Below are positions 43,197-52,640 of a stretch of DNA of 64,000 bases, in pieces. The position numbers and the translations under genes were made by a program. The stretch spans positions 1-64,000 of the forward strand of contig JAJSRW010002071.1 in NCBI GenBank assembly GCA_022414725.1, read 5' to 3'. Within the stretch, counting starts at the first letter, position 1; every line of letters begins with the position of its first letter. Source of the stretch: Microglena sp. YARC. Lineage: Eukaryota > Chlorophyta > Chlorophyceae > Chlamydomonadales > Chlamydomonadaceae. The notes beneath the pieces were generated by a model. That model made no database searches, was not told the origin of the DNA, and saw only the letters and a program-made list of their open reading frames with translations.

Positions 43197-43616
43197 ATGA
43201 AAGCCACATGGCAGACAATGAAAGCCAAATGGCAGACAACGAAAGCCACGCGGCAACGAGACAATGAAAGCCACATGACAGATTGGGTTGACGCTCAAGA
43301 CCTTGTCAACTGGATATATCGCCACACAATGTGGGGCAATGATCTGCATGAGATGAAGATCTTGACCCGTGCATTCTACGCCAACATTCTCGACAAACCG
43401 CAGGAATTTGGGTGGTTAACCCCAATGGTCGCAGATTTATTGGATGCGGTTGACGGCCATGACACGATGAACACTAGGGTTTCATTCCGCGTGAAATGGA
43501 CAACAAGCAACATTGCAAAAGGCAACATGATCAGGGCTTTGGTCTTTCAGGAATCGAACGGAGCTCTGTCTGCATTGCCATACGATCTCCGAGAGAAGAT
43601 CTACGCGTATCTGTAA
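43197..43616 (+). CDS. Cassette 2 protein, F-box-like C-terminus
   Basis: The 139-residue protein starts with repeats of a 13-15-bp unit (ACAATGAAAGCCA), giving an N-terminus of MKATWQTMKAKWQT type. Any of several ATGs in the repeat could be used; MTDWVDAQDLVNWIYRH is the likely folded start. The C-terminus LPYDLREKIYAYL resembles the first F-box helix. No family was recognised. It has higher GC than the surrounding genes, an AAAATTGA-class promoter and a poly(A)-hairpin 3' end. The frame is intact. Confidence 0.5.
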   Translation: MKATWQTMKAKWQTTKATRQRDNESHMTDWVDAQDLVNWIYRHTMWGNDLHEMKILTRAFYANILDKPQEFGWLTPMVADLLDAVDGHDTMNTRVSFRVKWTTSNIAKGNMIRALVFQESNGALSALPYDLREKIYAYL

Positions 43617-43647
43617 AGTGGGGGGTTGAACGGATGTAGGAACGGAG

Positions 43648-43652
43648 AAAAA

Positions 43653-43684
<32 letters not shown>

Positions 43685-43697
43685 CTTCTTTTTATAG
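43648..43697 (+). terminator. Poly(A)-plus-hairpin 3' end, cassette 2
   Basis: An A26 run is followed by GAAGAAAAACTTCTTTTTATAG about 32 bp after the stop. AAAAAGAAG pairs with CTTCTTTTT. Confidence 0.65.
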
Positions 43698-43827
43698 TGC
43701 TCATTCGGTCACCAATATGTTTTTCCACATGGACAAATTATCGTGCATATAATACAATTCTATTTACATTTATACAAAACAATTATAATATAAACATTGT
43801 GCAACCAATCATATAAAACGTAGAATA

Positions 43828-44983
43828 ATGAATTCGTCCATATCTACAGAAGAAATACATGGATTGGTAATGGACCGAGTCAAATCCAATCAACACAAAT
43901 GGGATTGGTACACGTTGAGTTCGAACAAAGGTCTAACATGGGATATTGTCGAGACATATCCAGATAAACCATGGGACTGGCATTGGATAAGTAAAAACTC
44001 AACCGTAACGTGGGACATTGTGCAAGCTAACCCGGATAAACCATGGGATTGGTGTGGATTTGAGTGTAAACCCAAATGTAACTCTAGATATTGTCAATAA
44101 AAACCCACATCGCCCATGGAACTGGGCTAGATTAAAATCAAACTCAGACATAATATTCGACGTGGTGCAAGCAAACCTCGATAAACCATGGGATTGGTAT
44201 GGGTTGAGTGCGAACCGCCACATCACCTGGGACATTGTGCAAGCAAATATCGATAAACCGTGGGATTGGTTCAGACTAGCTATGAACCCAAACATCACAC
44301 TGGATATCATTCTCACTAATCCTGATAAACAATGGTACTGGGTGGCGATAAGCATGAATCCCAACATCACATGGGACATTGTGCAAGCAAAGCCAGGTAA
44401 ACCGTGGGATTGGTATGGATTGAGTGCGAATCCCAACATCACGTGGGACATTGTGCAAGCAAACCCAGATAAACCATGGGATTGGTACTCATTGAGTAGA
44501 AACCCAAACATCACTTGGGACATTGTGCAAGCGAACCCGGATAAACCTTGGAACTTGTGTATATTGAGCACGCATCCTGAGATTACATTTGATATTATAA
44601 AAACAAATGCAAATAAATATTGGAATTGGACAGGACTAAGCGCAAACACTAATCTAATTTGGGACATTGTGCAAGCAATGCCCGATAAACCATGGAACTG
44701 GGATTGTCTAAGTGATAATCCAAACATCACATTCGACATTGTGCAAGCGAACCCCGATAAACCATGGAACTGGAAAGCGTTGAGTGCGAATCCCAACATC
44801 ACATTTGACATTGTTCAAGGAAACCCAGATAAACCATGGGATTGGTGTATATTGAGCGGAAACCCAAACATCACCTTTGACATTGTTCAAACAAACCCCG
44901 ATAAACCATGGGATTGGGGGCAATTGAGTGCGAACTCAAATATATTATTACCATCTGACACAGGCGTTTGCAATATTATATAA
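43828..44983 (+). pseudogene. Trp-rich 24-residue repeat protein A, frameshifted
   Basis: The gene starts MNSSISTEEIHGLVMDR, then carries about 14 tandem 24-residue units of consensus NPDKPWDWYxLS followed by xNPNITWDIVQA. A single extra T near 44,057 (GGATTTGAG where siblings have GGATTGAG) shifts the frame; the two overlapping frames are 43828-44100 and 44018-44983. The gene ends DTGVCNII and lacks the C-terminal IQ-like tail of its paralogues, so it is also truncated at the 3' end. The unit has two helix-forming stretches and probably stacks as a solenoid, a protein-interaction scaffold by analogy. Minus-strand ORFs over it are shadows caused by the repeat. Confidence 0.8.
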
Positions 44984-44998
44984 TACTCTAATAATCTT

Positions 44999-45052
44999 CT
45001 CCGCTCTGAAAACCCTGTTATTCCATTATATTCTCTAATAATTCTGAAGGGG
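44999..45052 (+). repeat. 52-bp direct repeat, left copy
   Basis: CCGCTCTGAAAACCCTG through TAATAATTCTGAAGGGG recurs at 45,675-45,727. The two copies bracket the inverted C-terminal fragment of a repeat-family gene. The first word also resembles CCGCTCTGAAAAACC at 40,383. Confidence 0.9.
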
Positions 45053-45063
45053 TCAAACCCTAC

Positions 45064-45677
45064 CTATATGAGTTCATTATACTCTTTCAAGAGTCTACTC
45101 CGACACACTAGATACCTAGGGTTGGTATTTACATGTCTCCAACTTTTTTGTATCTTTATAGCTGCTTCACGTCTTTTCACTATCCCATAAATGTCTTTGT
45201 CGCTAATTAACATGTTGGGATTTGTGCTCAATCCACGCCAATCCCATGCTTCATCTGGGTTTTCTCGTACAATGTCAAGCGTGATGTTGGGGTTTCTACT
45301 CAACCCGCGCCAATCCCACGATTTCCCTGGGTTGGCTTGTACTATTTCCCACGTAACGATCGGGTTTGTACTGATATAATACCAGTTCCACGGTTTATCT
45401 GGGTTACTGAGTACAATGTCATTAGTGATGTTTTTGTTCATGCTTAATAGAATCCAATCCCATGGTTTATCTGGGTTGTTCTGTACAATATCCCACGTGA
45501 TGTTAGGGTTCCTACTCAATCTGTCCCAGTCCCATGGTTTATCTGGGTTGTTGAGTACAATGTCCATTGTGACATTAGGGTTCATACTTAATCCTATCCA
45601 TTTCCATGGTTTGTGTGGGTTGGTTTGTACAATATCCCATGTAATGTTAGGATTTGTGCTCAACATATTCCAATCCG
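45064..45677 (-). pseudogene. Trp-rich repeat protein B, C-terminal fragment
   Basis: This is a minus-strand frame of eight repeat units and the complete C-terminal domain (DKDIYGIVKRREAAIKIQKSWRHVNTNPR ... LLKEYNELI), with an IQ-like calmodulin-binding motif. The N-terminus is missing: homology starts mid-unit at 45,677, exactly where the 52-bp direct repeat begins. A matching N-terminal fragment on the same strand lies beyond the IS607 element (47,741-47,857), so the two may be halves of one disrupted gene. Confidence 0.75.
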
Positions 45678-45727
45678 CTCTGAAAACCCTGTTATTCCAT
45701 TATATTCTCTAATAATTCTGAAGGGTC
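45675..45727 (+). repeat. 52-bp direct repeat, right copy
   Basis: This is the second copy of the unit at 44,999-45,052. It abuts the breakpoint of the repeat-gene fragment on one side and the presumed right end of the IS607 element on the other. Confidence 0.9.
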
Positions 45728-45800
45728 GTAGAATTATTATTAGGAAAACCGGTTCTGTGACCGCCCCAGGCGAAGACGGGTAATGATAGGATTATGATAA
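45728..45800 (-). ncRNA. Candidate omega RNA (guide RNA scaffold) at TnpB 3' end
   Basis: Immediately downstream of the TnpB stop the minus strand has a short GC-rich patch in an AT-rich setting: CCCGTCTTCGCCTGGGGCGG followed by TCACAGAACCGG. GCCTGGGGC and CCGG-containing words can pair, giving a compact fold. In IS605/IS607 elements the guide RNA overlaps the TnpB 3' end and runs to the transposon edge, which is where this lies. The guide would then read the flanking 52-bp repeat. RNA ends are not determined. Confidence 0.5.
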
Positions 45801-47057
45801 CAATCCTTTCATCAATATGTTTTTAGAAGCATTCGCGTCTCTCCCTGTAACTAAGTTACAAATAGGACATGTAAACACTTTTTTATTTCCGACATCGTCA
45901 TTCAATGTCCCACAACTAGAGCAAGTCTTTGTAGTATAACATTCATTCATAATCACGACTTTTTTTTCGAGTACAGAAGCTTTGTATTCCAATCTGTTCT
46001 TGAAGATGTAAAACTTCAAATCATTGAAATCTTGGTTTAATGTCTTATTCTTGTTTCCTTTGGTAATATCTTGGCTCTTGATATCACCGTAAAATACAAT
46101 GTCATTATGATTCAATACATGATTAATAGTTTCCCAATGCAAACAATCTACAACATCTTTCTTCTTCTTCTCTATCTTGTTATATTGCTTCTTACGAACT
46201 ACTCTTCTTGTCATCATGTCACTTTTCTTCTTGTTAAGTTTCTTCAACAAGTCTATTCTATGTGTATAATCTCCAGTATTATAACTGGATACTTTTCCAT
46301 TGTCTAGGATAGAACATGAATACACAGTTGCAAAACTCCTATCTCCTGGATCTATACCACACATCGTGTAATCTTTTGATTCATTTTTGACATTTTTTAC
46401 TACGACATCGAGAATGTGGGCAAAATATTCACCCTTATATCTTACTATATCGACATTGTTTTCAATAGTTAGGTTCTTATGTTTCTTTGTATTTTTGTTA
46501 CTTATTTTCAAGATGCAATCGTCTTTGAAAGTCCTAGGCAAAATCTTGAGAATTCCATTATTCAAGTTAGTAAACGCAGATTTATAAGCATCACAAACTG
46601 ATTTAACTGCATTTGCACGAATCTTTTTAGGAGTGATTGTTTCAAACCCTTGTAAATTGTGATTTTTCTCATAAGCTATTTCTTTCATTTCATCTCTCAT
46701 AGGACTATTCTTTGTATTGATTTCTTGTATAATTTTTTGTTTGTCTAATTTATCTACTGTGTTGTGCTTTAATGTATGTAAATCTTCAATTTCTTTTGAA
46801 AGTTTTTTGTATGTTCCGCTATGCTTCTTGGTATTGGATGTGACAAGGAGATCTCTCAATGATGGGAAATGTGGTTTATGACCATTCTCTACACATTCTA
46901 TAGCTTTATTACTCACATATCTCGATGTATTAATGAATTCATCAAGTATTGTTTTTTGTTTCTTTGTGGGAAAAATCTTCATTTGTATTGTTTTCAATGG
47001 TTTTATCCTTTCTTCCAGAATAGCTTCTTTTGCCCATTTGCCTGCAACAGAAGACAT
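45792..47057 (-). CDS. tnpB: TnpB/Fanzor-like RNA-guided nuclease
   Basis: The start is the ATG at 47057 (MSSVAGKWAKEA); an upstream open frame is the overlap with TnpA. The product is 421 residues. It has an N-terminal TnpB signature (KIFPTKKQKTILDEFI, RYVSNKAI), RuvC-I MCGIDPGDRS (Asp 236), a second acidic position VFYGDIKS (Asp 325), NECYTTKTCSSCG (Glu 372) leading into a zinc finger (Cys 379, 382, 397, 400), and RuvC-III GRDANASKNI (Asp 407). Glu just before the TxKTCSxCG motif is the relocated catalytic glutamate described for Fanzor proteins and some TnpBs. Such nucleases cut DNA guided by an RNA from the element's end and help transposon retention. The frame is intact. Confidence 0.85.
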   Translation of the reverse strand: MSSVAGKWAKEAILEERIKPLKTIQMKIFPTKKQKTILDEFINTSRYVSNKAIECVENGHKPHFPSLRDLLVTSNTKKHSGTYKKLSKEIEDLHTLKHNTVDKLDKQKIIQEINTKNSPMRDEMKEIAYEKNHNLQGFETITPKKIRANAVKSVCDAYKSAFTNLNNGILKILPRTFKDDCILKISNKNTKKHKNLTIENNVDIVRYKGEYFAHILDVVVKNVKNESKDYTMCGIDPGDRSFATVYSCSILDNGKVSSYNTGDYTHRIDLLKKLNKKKSDMMTRRVVRKKQYNKIEKKKKDVVDCLHWETINHVLNHNDIVFYGDIKSQDITKGNKNKTLNQDFNDLKFYIFKNRLEYKASVLEKKVVIMNECYTTKTCSSCGTLNDDVGNKKVFTCPICNLVTGRDANASKNILMKGLLS

Positions 47058-47616
47058 GGATGATTGACAATAGATCTTCTGTGAGCTCTTGTTCACTAGT
47101 TTTCTCGTTTGAACTGTCAAGAATTGTGATTTGTCCTCCTGCTTTTGTGACCAATGATTCGATGAGCTCGAACCCGAATCGACATAGCCTGTCTCTATGG
47201 GCAATAACAATGTTTCCGATATTATTTTGTAAGCAGGCGTCCAGAATGGTTGCAAGACCTTTTCTCTTGAAATTTATTCCTGAACAAATATCTTGAACAA
47301 GTATATAGCTATCGTATTCTGGTCTTCTGAGGAATTCAATTTGTCTAGAAAGATCGTCCATTTGCTTTTTAGTGGATACTCTAGCATAGATGAAATTTTC
47401 TTTTTGAACAGCTTGCTCCTTTTGATCATGAAGATTATTATTACACATTTCTTGAATATTTTGCAGATTAATTCTTCTTTGTCCGGAAGGTGTTCTGTAG
47501 CAAAGAATTTTTGACGTGTCAGCCATTTTCCGAATCGTTTGGGAGTCGAGTCCTGTAAGGAGAGCAGCTTTTCCAACTGTAATGTAAACTGTTTCTTGTT
47601 TCTCGACATTTGGCAT
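46942..47616 (-). CDS. tnpA: IS607-family serine recombinase (transposase)
   Basis: The protein has 224 residues. The N-terminus has a MerR-like helix-turn-helix (VGKAALLTGLDSQTIRKMAD ... SGQRRI, residues 14-49). It is followed by a serine recombinase domain with YARVSTKKQMDDLSRQ, nucleophile Ser 81, then DICSGINFKRKGL and HRDRLCRFGFELIE, both typical of IS607 TnpA. It moves the element without terminal repeats, targeting GG. Its last ~40 codons (from about KRSYSGRKD) overlap the start of TnpB in another frame and are less family-like, so a small 3' frameshift is possible. Usual length is about 200 residues. Confidence 0.85.
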   Translation of the reverse strand: MPNVEKQETVYITVGKAALLTGLDSQTIRKMADTSKILCYRTPSGQRRINLQNIQEMCNNNLHDQKEQAVQKENFIYARVSTKKQMDDLSRQIEFLRRPEYDSYILVQDICSGINFKRKGLATILDACLQNNIGNIVIAHRDRLCRFGFELIESLVTKAGGQITILDSSNEKTSEQELTEDLLSIIHVFCCRQMGKRSYSGRKDKTIENNTNEDFSHKETKNNT

Positions 47617-47740
47617 TGTAAATGTACGTGTGTTACTGTTACCTTCTTAACATATTAATGTGGTTCTCTTTTATATCATTTTTGTATTGGGTATATAAGA
47701 ATTTAAAAAGAAATATAAGGAAACTGAGTAACTGTTCAAC

Positions 47741-47857
47741 CCCATGTTAAACATGGATTACAACTCAATCCCCAAAAAATCCATTTGCATTCTTCGCATT
47801 TGAGACGCCTCAATATATGATCGGTTAACTCATCAGTAGAAATAACAGACTTCATGC
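47741..47857 (-). pseudogene. Trp-rich repeat protein B, N-terminal fragment
   Basis: From the ATG at 47857 the minus strand encodes MKSVISTDELTDHILRR, a charged Cys-containing linker, and GLSCNPCLTWG. This corresponds to the conserved N-terminus of the Trp-rich repeat family (MKSVISTEI ... LTWDII). Homology stops after TGGG at 47,741, where the IS607 element begins. It is divergent from gene C at 48,021. Confidence 0.75.
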
Positions 47858-47958
47858 CGTGTTGTGTAATGGTGATTTATGATTGAATGGAAGTCTTCTT
47901 ATATATCGATACAAATTAGTAGGAGGGCTTAAAGGAAAAAATAAATACACAAAAAACA

Positions 47959-47992
47959 TTTTAAAAAATAGAAAGTCATTCATTCAAAGTAT
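47959..47992 (+). promoter_or_regulatory. Repeat-family promoter motif
   Basis: TTTTAAAAAATAGAA followed by AGTCATTCATTCAAAGTATT lies about 50 bp upstream of gene C. A near-identical string (TTAAAAAAATAGAA, TGTCATTCATTGCAAGTATT) is at 49,830-49,863 upstream of gene D, and a shorter form (TAAAAATAGAAAGATTCATC) is near 54,437 upstream of gene E. These A-rich TAGAA boxes look like a second promoter class in the block. Confidence 0.6.
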
Positions 47993-48020
47993 TCACAACC
48001 ATTCCAATACATAGGAAACT

Positions 48021-49211
48021 ATGATGTCGGTCATCTCATCGGAAATACACAAACACATAATGAAACGGGTCAAATGCGCAGAACACAAATTGAACTGGAA
48101 AACCTTGAGTTGGAACAAAAGAATAATATGGGATAGTATACAAACATACCCAGACCAATATTGGGACTGGGTAGGATTAAGCATGAACCCTAATATCACA
48201 ATGGACATAGTACAGACCAACCCAGATAAACCATGGGACTGGCATGGACTTAGTAGGAACCCCAACATCACGTGGGATATTATATTGAGTAACCCAGACA
48301 AAAAATGGAGCTGGAATTTGTTAAGCATGAACCATACCGTAACTTGGGAAATTATTCAAGCCAATCCGGACAAACCGTGGGACTGGTATTTCTTAAGCAT
48401 GAACCCAATCATTACATGGGATATTATTCAAGCTTACCCAGGGAAACAATGGAACTGGTATGCTATCAGTAGTGGCCCAAACATCACATGGGACATCGTA
48501 CAAGACAACCCAGACATACCATGGAGTTTGGAAGGATTAAGTGGGAACCCCAACATCACATGGGACATTGTACGAGAAAACTCAAACAAACCATTTGACT
48601 GGTATTTCTTAAGCATGAACCCTAATATCACATTTGACATTGTACGAGAAAACTCAAACAAACCATGGGACTGATATTTCTTAAGCATGAACCCTAATAT
48701 CACATTTGACATGGTACAAAACAATCAAGACAAACCGTGGGACTGGGACAAATTGAGTTCGAACAAAGGTTTAACATGGGACATTATACAAGACAACCCA
48801 GACAAACCGTGGAACTGGAATTTAATCAGTGGGAATCGCAACATCACCTGGGACAGTATACAAGAGAATACAGACAAACCATGGAATTGGTATTATATCA
48901 GTACAAACCCAAACATCACTTGGGATATTGTATTGAGTAACCCAGACAAACCATGGAACTGGAATGGATTAAGTATAAATCCCAACATCACATGGAATAT
49001 TGTAGAAAATAACATTGACAAAACATGGGACTGGGGTAATTTAAGCATAAACCCGAGCATGTTACTTTCTGACACAGACGTTTACAACATAATAATAAGA
49101 CACACAGCAGCAAAATCTATTCAGAAAACATGGAAACAATCCAACACAAACCCAAACAACCCAATATGCAGACGGAGACTATTACGTGAATACAATGGAC
49201 TTGTTGAATGA
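48021..49211 (+). pseudogene. Trp-rich 24-residue repeat protein C, one nonsense codon
   Basis: The full-length layout is N-terminal MMSVISSEIHKHIMKRVKCAEHK, about 14 repeat units, and a C-terminal domain with TDVYNIIIRHTAAKSIQKTWKQ (IQ-like) and RRRLLREYNGLVE. The frame is continuous over 396 codons except for TGA at 48,672-48,674. There the family has TGG (Trp of WDW), a single G-to-A change. The adjacent units around the stop are near-identical duplicates (YFLSMNPNITFDI). TGA ends other genes nearby, so it is a stop, not Trp. Confidence 0.85.
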
Positions 49212-49244
49212 ACGACGAACGATGAAGTGATTCGTACCGCGACA

Positions 49245-49724
49245 TCATTGAAAATACATACATGCAGTGTTATGTAAATCTTTTATAAATTTATCACGTT
49301 CGTCAACAAGACAATCTATCTTTTTTCCCCAATGTAGGGAAAGTTGTTGTACATGTATGTCGTTTTCACAATGTGTCTTTTCGCGAGCCTTTTCGCGTTC
49401 ACTAATTATCCTATTCAATCTTTCTTGGTGAGCTAACTGGTTTCCTGAATTACGCCGACGTAGCCATCGATCGTATCTTTCTTTGACTGCTTCATCCTGT
49501 TTGGATTTCCTTTTAGCGGCTTCTATTTGGGATTTTAAAAGCGGTTCAATTTCTGGTATCTCTAGTTTTGCAAGAGACTCAATCAAAGACTCGGGAGGCA
49601 TTTTATGTTTGAACACTTTGGAAATACGGCCACACCAGTCTGTCCAATCAGTACTATCTAATGCCTTTGCGTCTTGGACTAACCGAATTATCATTTCAGT
49701 CAGATGGTATTTGGAAATATTCAT
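49245..49724 (-). CDS. Hypothetical coiled-coil protein
   Basis: The 159-residue protein is MNISKYHLTEMIIRLVQ... The N-terminal third is globular with DWTDWCGRISKVF. The rest is charged and helical (KSQIEAAKRKSKQDEAVKERYDRW; RIISEREKAREKTH), probably coiled coil. No family was recognised. It converges on gene C with a 33-bp gap. The frame is intact. Confidence 0.5.
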   Translation of the reverse strand: MNISKYHLTEMIIRLVQDAKALDSTDWTDWCGRISKVFKHKMPPESLIESLAKLEIPEIEPLLKSQIEAAKRKSKQDEAVKERYDRWLRRRNSGNQLAHQERLNRIISEREKAREKTHCENDIHVQQLSLHWGKKIDCLVDERDKFIKDLHNTACMYFQ

Positions 49725-49893
49725 AGCTACTCTTCATTCGCAAAAATGCATTTTATCCTTAAACTTATTTTTAAATCGACAATGAACAAAAACATGTTTT
49801 GAACCGGAATATAAAGATCCAGAAAACAGTTAAAAAAATAGAATGTCATTCATTGCAAGTATTAGCAAACATATACAAAATAGATAAAAAGCT

Positions 49894-51011
49894 ATGAAGT
49901 CGGTCATCTCAACAGAAATCAGAAAACATGTATTGAACAGAGTCAAATGCGGAGAAGACAAATGGGACTGGGACAGCTTGAGTTCGAACAAAGGTTTAAC
50001 ATGGGACATTATACAAGACAACCCAGACAAACAGTGGAACTGGTCTGTAATCAGTGGGAATCCCAGCATCACATGGGACATTATACAAAATAACCCAGAC
50101 AAACCGTGGAACTGGAATTCAATTAGCTGGATTCACAACATCACACGGGACATTATACAAGACAACCCGGACAAACCGTGGGACTGGTTTATGTTGAGTA
50201 TAAACCGCAACATCACGTGGGACATCATACAGGATAAAATAGATAAACCATGGGTCTGGTATTGGATTAGCAAAAATATAAACATCACATGGGACATTAT
50301 TCATAATAACCCAGACAAACAGTGGGACTGGACTATGTTGGGCGAAAACCCAAACATCACGTGGAACATTGTACAAGACAACCCAGACAAACCATGGAGT
50401 TGGATTGGATTGAGTATGAACAAAAACATTACATGGGATATTGTACAAGCCAACCCAGACAAACCATGGAACTGGTACAGTTTAAGCACAAATCCAAACG
50501 TAACTTGGGACATCGTACAAGCAAACCCCGAACGACCATGGAACTGGATTGGATTGAGCATCAATCAAAACATCACATGGGACATTGTCAAAGATAACCC
50601 AGGCAACCATGGGACTGGGTTAGGCTGAATGAAAACATGTACATCACGTGGGACATTGTCAAAAATAACCCAGACAAACCGTGGAACTGGAATAGGTTGA
50701 GCAAAAACCCAAACATAACGTGGGATATTATGCAAGATAACCTAGATAAAACATGGAATTGGGAATGGTTGAGCAAAAACCCTAACATAACATGGGACAT
50801 TGTGCAACGGAATCCATACAAACCGTGGGACTGGGTTCAATTAAGTACGAACCCGAGCATATTAATATCAGTCCAAGATATTTACAATATAGTAAGAAGG
50901 TGTAGAGCAGCAGCAGCTATTCAGAAAGTATGGAAACACATCAACACAGACCCAAAACATCCCATATGCCAACGGAGACTCTTAAATGAATACAACACAC
51001 TTGTTGAATGA
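49894..51011 (+). pseudogene. Trp-rich 24-residue repeat protein D, frameshifted
   Basis: It starts MKSVISTEIRKHVLNRVKCGEDKWDWDSLSS and carries about 13 repeat units, ending with the intact C-terminal domain (VQDIYNIVRRCRAAAAIQKVWKH ... LLNEYNTLVE). A one-base deletion near 50,603 (GGCAACCATGG where siblings have AAACCATGG) shifts the frame; the open parts are 49894-50628 and 50637-51011. The 3' end matches gene C (GTTGAATGAACGAC). Its promoter carries the TAAAAAAATAGAA box. Confidence 0.85.
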
Positions 51012-51089
51012 ACGACAGTTGATTTCTGATTTTAACGAAGTCTACTCTCAACTGAATACAAGGGGCTTAGGGGAGAATTTTAAAAGTTA

Positions 51090-51710
51090 TTATTGATTCT
51101 TAATGATGTTTTCGATGTAAAAACAAAGTCTCTCATTATGCAAACGGTTTGCCAAATGCAATGCCATTTCGAAGATCGATTGGTTAGCATGGTATGCATC
51201 ATGTTTCATCAAACAACTTACAACGCAATCATGCCTATTTGATATGGCAAACATCAATGGAATACCATGTTGATAACATGGATCCGCACCATCATTGAGC
51301 AACCGTTTAACTGCCATTATGTCTCCTAGTCCGCATTGAAGCACAAGTTCAAAATTTAGTTTCTTCTGGGTACAGTATGTTTGAGATTTACAACTATGTG
51401 TGTGAATATCTTTCAAATAATTAGCTATGAATTGGTTCTTTTTCATCTGAGCTAGGAATAATGCAAGATCAATCATTTCTGCAACATCTGGCTCTTGGTA
51501 GATTGTCAGGTCCGTTGTATACGAAGACCAAAAACATACAATCTTTAGAACTATGTTCTGGTGGTCGTAGAATGCTGCGTAACATAATGCACCACAGCCT
51601 CCAACACGGTCGAATGGTTCAGCACCCGCATGGAATAATGAATCGACAGTGTCCAAGTTTCCCAATATGCTTTGCGCACATAGTTCATATTGGAGTTTAT
51701 TGGGAGACAT
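51090..51710 (-). CDS. Ankyrin-repeat protein
   Basis: The start is chosen at MSPNKLQYELCAQSI (51710); an upstream extension is basic and not family-like. The product is about 206 residues with ankyrin-type units: GNLDTVDSLFHAGAEPFDR, CYAAFYDHQNIVLKIV, GDIMAVKRLLNDGADPCYQHGIPLMFAISNRH. It is related to the short ankyrin gene at 29,796 (GADVKYKHGLGLLLAAAKGH), including the variant loop. Ankyrin proteins are highly expanded in giant viruses and bind host partners. The frame is intact. Confidence 0.65.
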   Translation of the reverse strand: MSPNKLQYELCAQSILGNLDTVDSLFHAGAEPFDRVGGCGALCYAAFYDHQNIVLKIVCFWSSYTTDLTIYQEPDVAEMIDLALFLAQMKKNQFIANYLKDIHTHSCKSQTYCTQKKLNFELVLQCGLGDIMAVKRLLNDGADPCYQHGIPLMFAISNRHDCVVSCLMKHDAYHANQSIFEMALHLANRLHNERLCFYIENIIKNQ

Positions 51711-51974
51711 TCTAATTACAATACATCGGATTTCTTTAAGCTTAGCGATGGGTGCGCAGAAAGAAAGGTTAAAGAACAGGCTTTTGCGTTGTTGCAATAG
51801 ATTCAAATCTTTGATAAATCACATGGCAACTTTTGACAAGAAAAATAATGTAGCTGAATTAAATATTAAACAATGTACTCTGACAGACTTCAGGGTGAAA
51901 ATACAACATCTGTCATCTGCATCTGCCACCAAAATCGGATGTAAATAAAGGCCTGTCGCGTAAAATACTGACTG

Positions 51975-52010
51975 TGAAAAAAATTGAAATGGTCATAAAA
52001 GGGTCCGATA
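51975..52010 (+). promoter_or_regulatory. AAAATTGA promoter, cassette 3
   Basis: GAAAAAAATTGAAATGGTC is followed by ATAAAAGGGTCCGATA, ending 30 bp before the ATG at 52041. This composite matches cassettes 1, 2 and 4. Confidence 0.8.
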
Positions 52011-52040
52011 ACTAACAATATAATTCCAGAAATCATAACA

Positions 52041-52610
52041 ATGGAGTCAATCGATGCGGTTGCGTGCGATTGCGTAAGAGGTTTCCTTCCGCGCATTCTG
52101 CGCGCTTGGGAGGTACTTGCAAAACTCGCCGTTCAATCGTGGGACGACGAAAACCATCAGGTGGCGGTTGCCCATGGGGGAATGACTGCCAACGACTTCA
52201 CTGATGGCAACCAAGCCAAACTGTTTATCAATAGTATAGCATCATCCGTCTCTCCGGAGGCAGACGATAATGTATGCGATCCCCGCTTCCAAGGCATGCT
52301 TCTTGGCTTGCTTGCCGCCTTCCCGTATAACCCTTCCGGAGATTACGTCGCCCGCACACGTAAGATTACAAACAACCTGTTCCTTGAAGTGGATGACCAG
52401 ATGATCGATTGTATGGCGCGCGATAGACTGGCCAATCAGGAGTGGGACTTTGTACAGAACATGGCATCCCAGTGGTTGCGAGCGTGGATCTCTGCGCGCA
52501 AGATCCAGAGCACATACCGCAAGTACCGTGAGCACAGAAGGAACTGTCGCCTCCGCATCACGATCCCCCGGTTGGTGGCATTGCTCAATGGATTTAAGGG
52601 TCGCGAATGA
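52041..52610 (+). CDS. Cassette 3 hypothetical protein with IQ-like tail
   Basis: The 189-residue protein is MESIDAVACDCVRGFLPRIL... It is mostly helical. The C-terminus has ARKIQSTYRKYREHRR, an IQ-like calmodulin-binding helix. No family was recognised. GC content is clearly higher than in the neighbouring repeat genes. It has the AAAATTGA-class promoter upstream and an A-run with hairpin downstream, as the other three cassette genes do. The frame is intact. Confidence 0.55.
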   Translation: MESIDAVACDCVRGFLPRILRAWEVLAKLAVQSWDDENHQVAVAHGGMTANDFTDGNQAKLFINSIASSVSPEADDNVCDPRFQGMLLGLLAAFPYNPSGDYVARTRKITNNLFLEVDDQMIDCMARDRLANQEWDFVQNMASQWLRAWISARKIQSTYRKYREHRRNCRLRITIPRLVALLNGFKGRE

Positions 52611-52640
52611 ACACATTGGGACCGCGGTAGACCGGAGGAG

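Larger units (their letters stand above)
45728..47741 (-). mobile_element. IS607-type transposon
   Basis: This two-gene element reads on the minus strand: a serine recombinase (TnpA) followed by an overlapping TnpB/Fanzor-like nuclease. There are no terminal inverted repeats, as expected for IS607. The left end in transposon orientation is placed at 47,741, where homology of a repeat-family gene stops immediately after TGGG, consistent with IS607 insertion at GG. The other end is placed near 45,728, just past a structured GC-rich segment after the TnpB stop, but this edge is inferred. Both genes are intact, unlike most neighbours. Confidence 0.75.

Noticed and set aside
43999..44811. Long minus-strand ORF antisense to the repeat gene
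   Set aside because: The 72-bp repeat lacks stops in an antisense frame, so long shadow ORFs arise over every family member (also near 45.2, 48.5, 50.4, 54.8 and 55.8 kb).
48672..48674. TGA recoded as tryptophan
   Set aside because: The TGA sits at a conserved Trp, but TGA ends neighbouring genes (for example at 49,211 and 52,610), and the other Trp codons in the family are TGG. A nonsense mutation is simpler.
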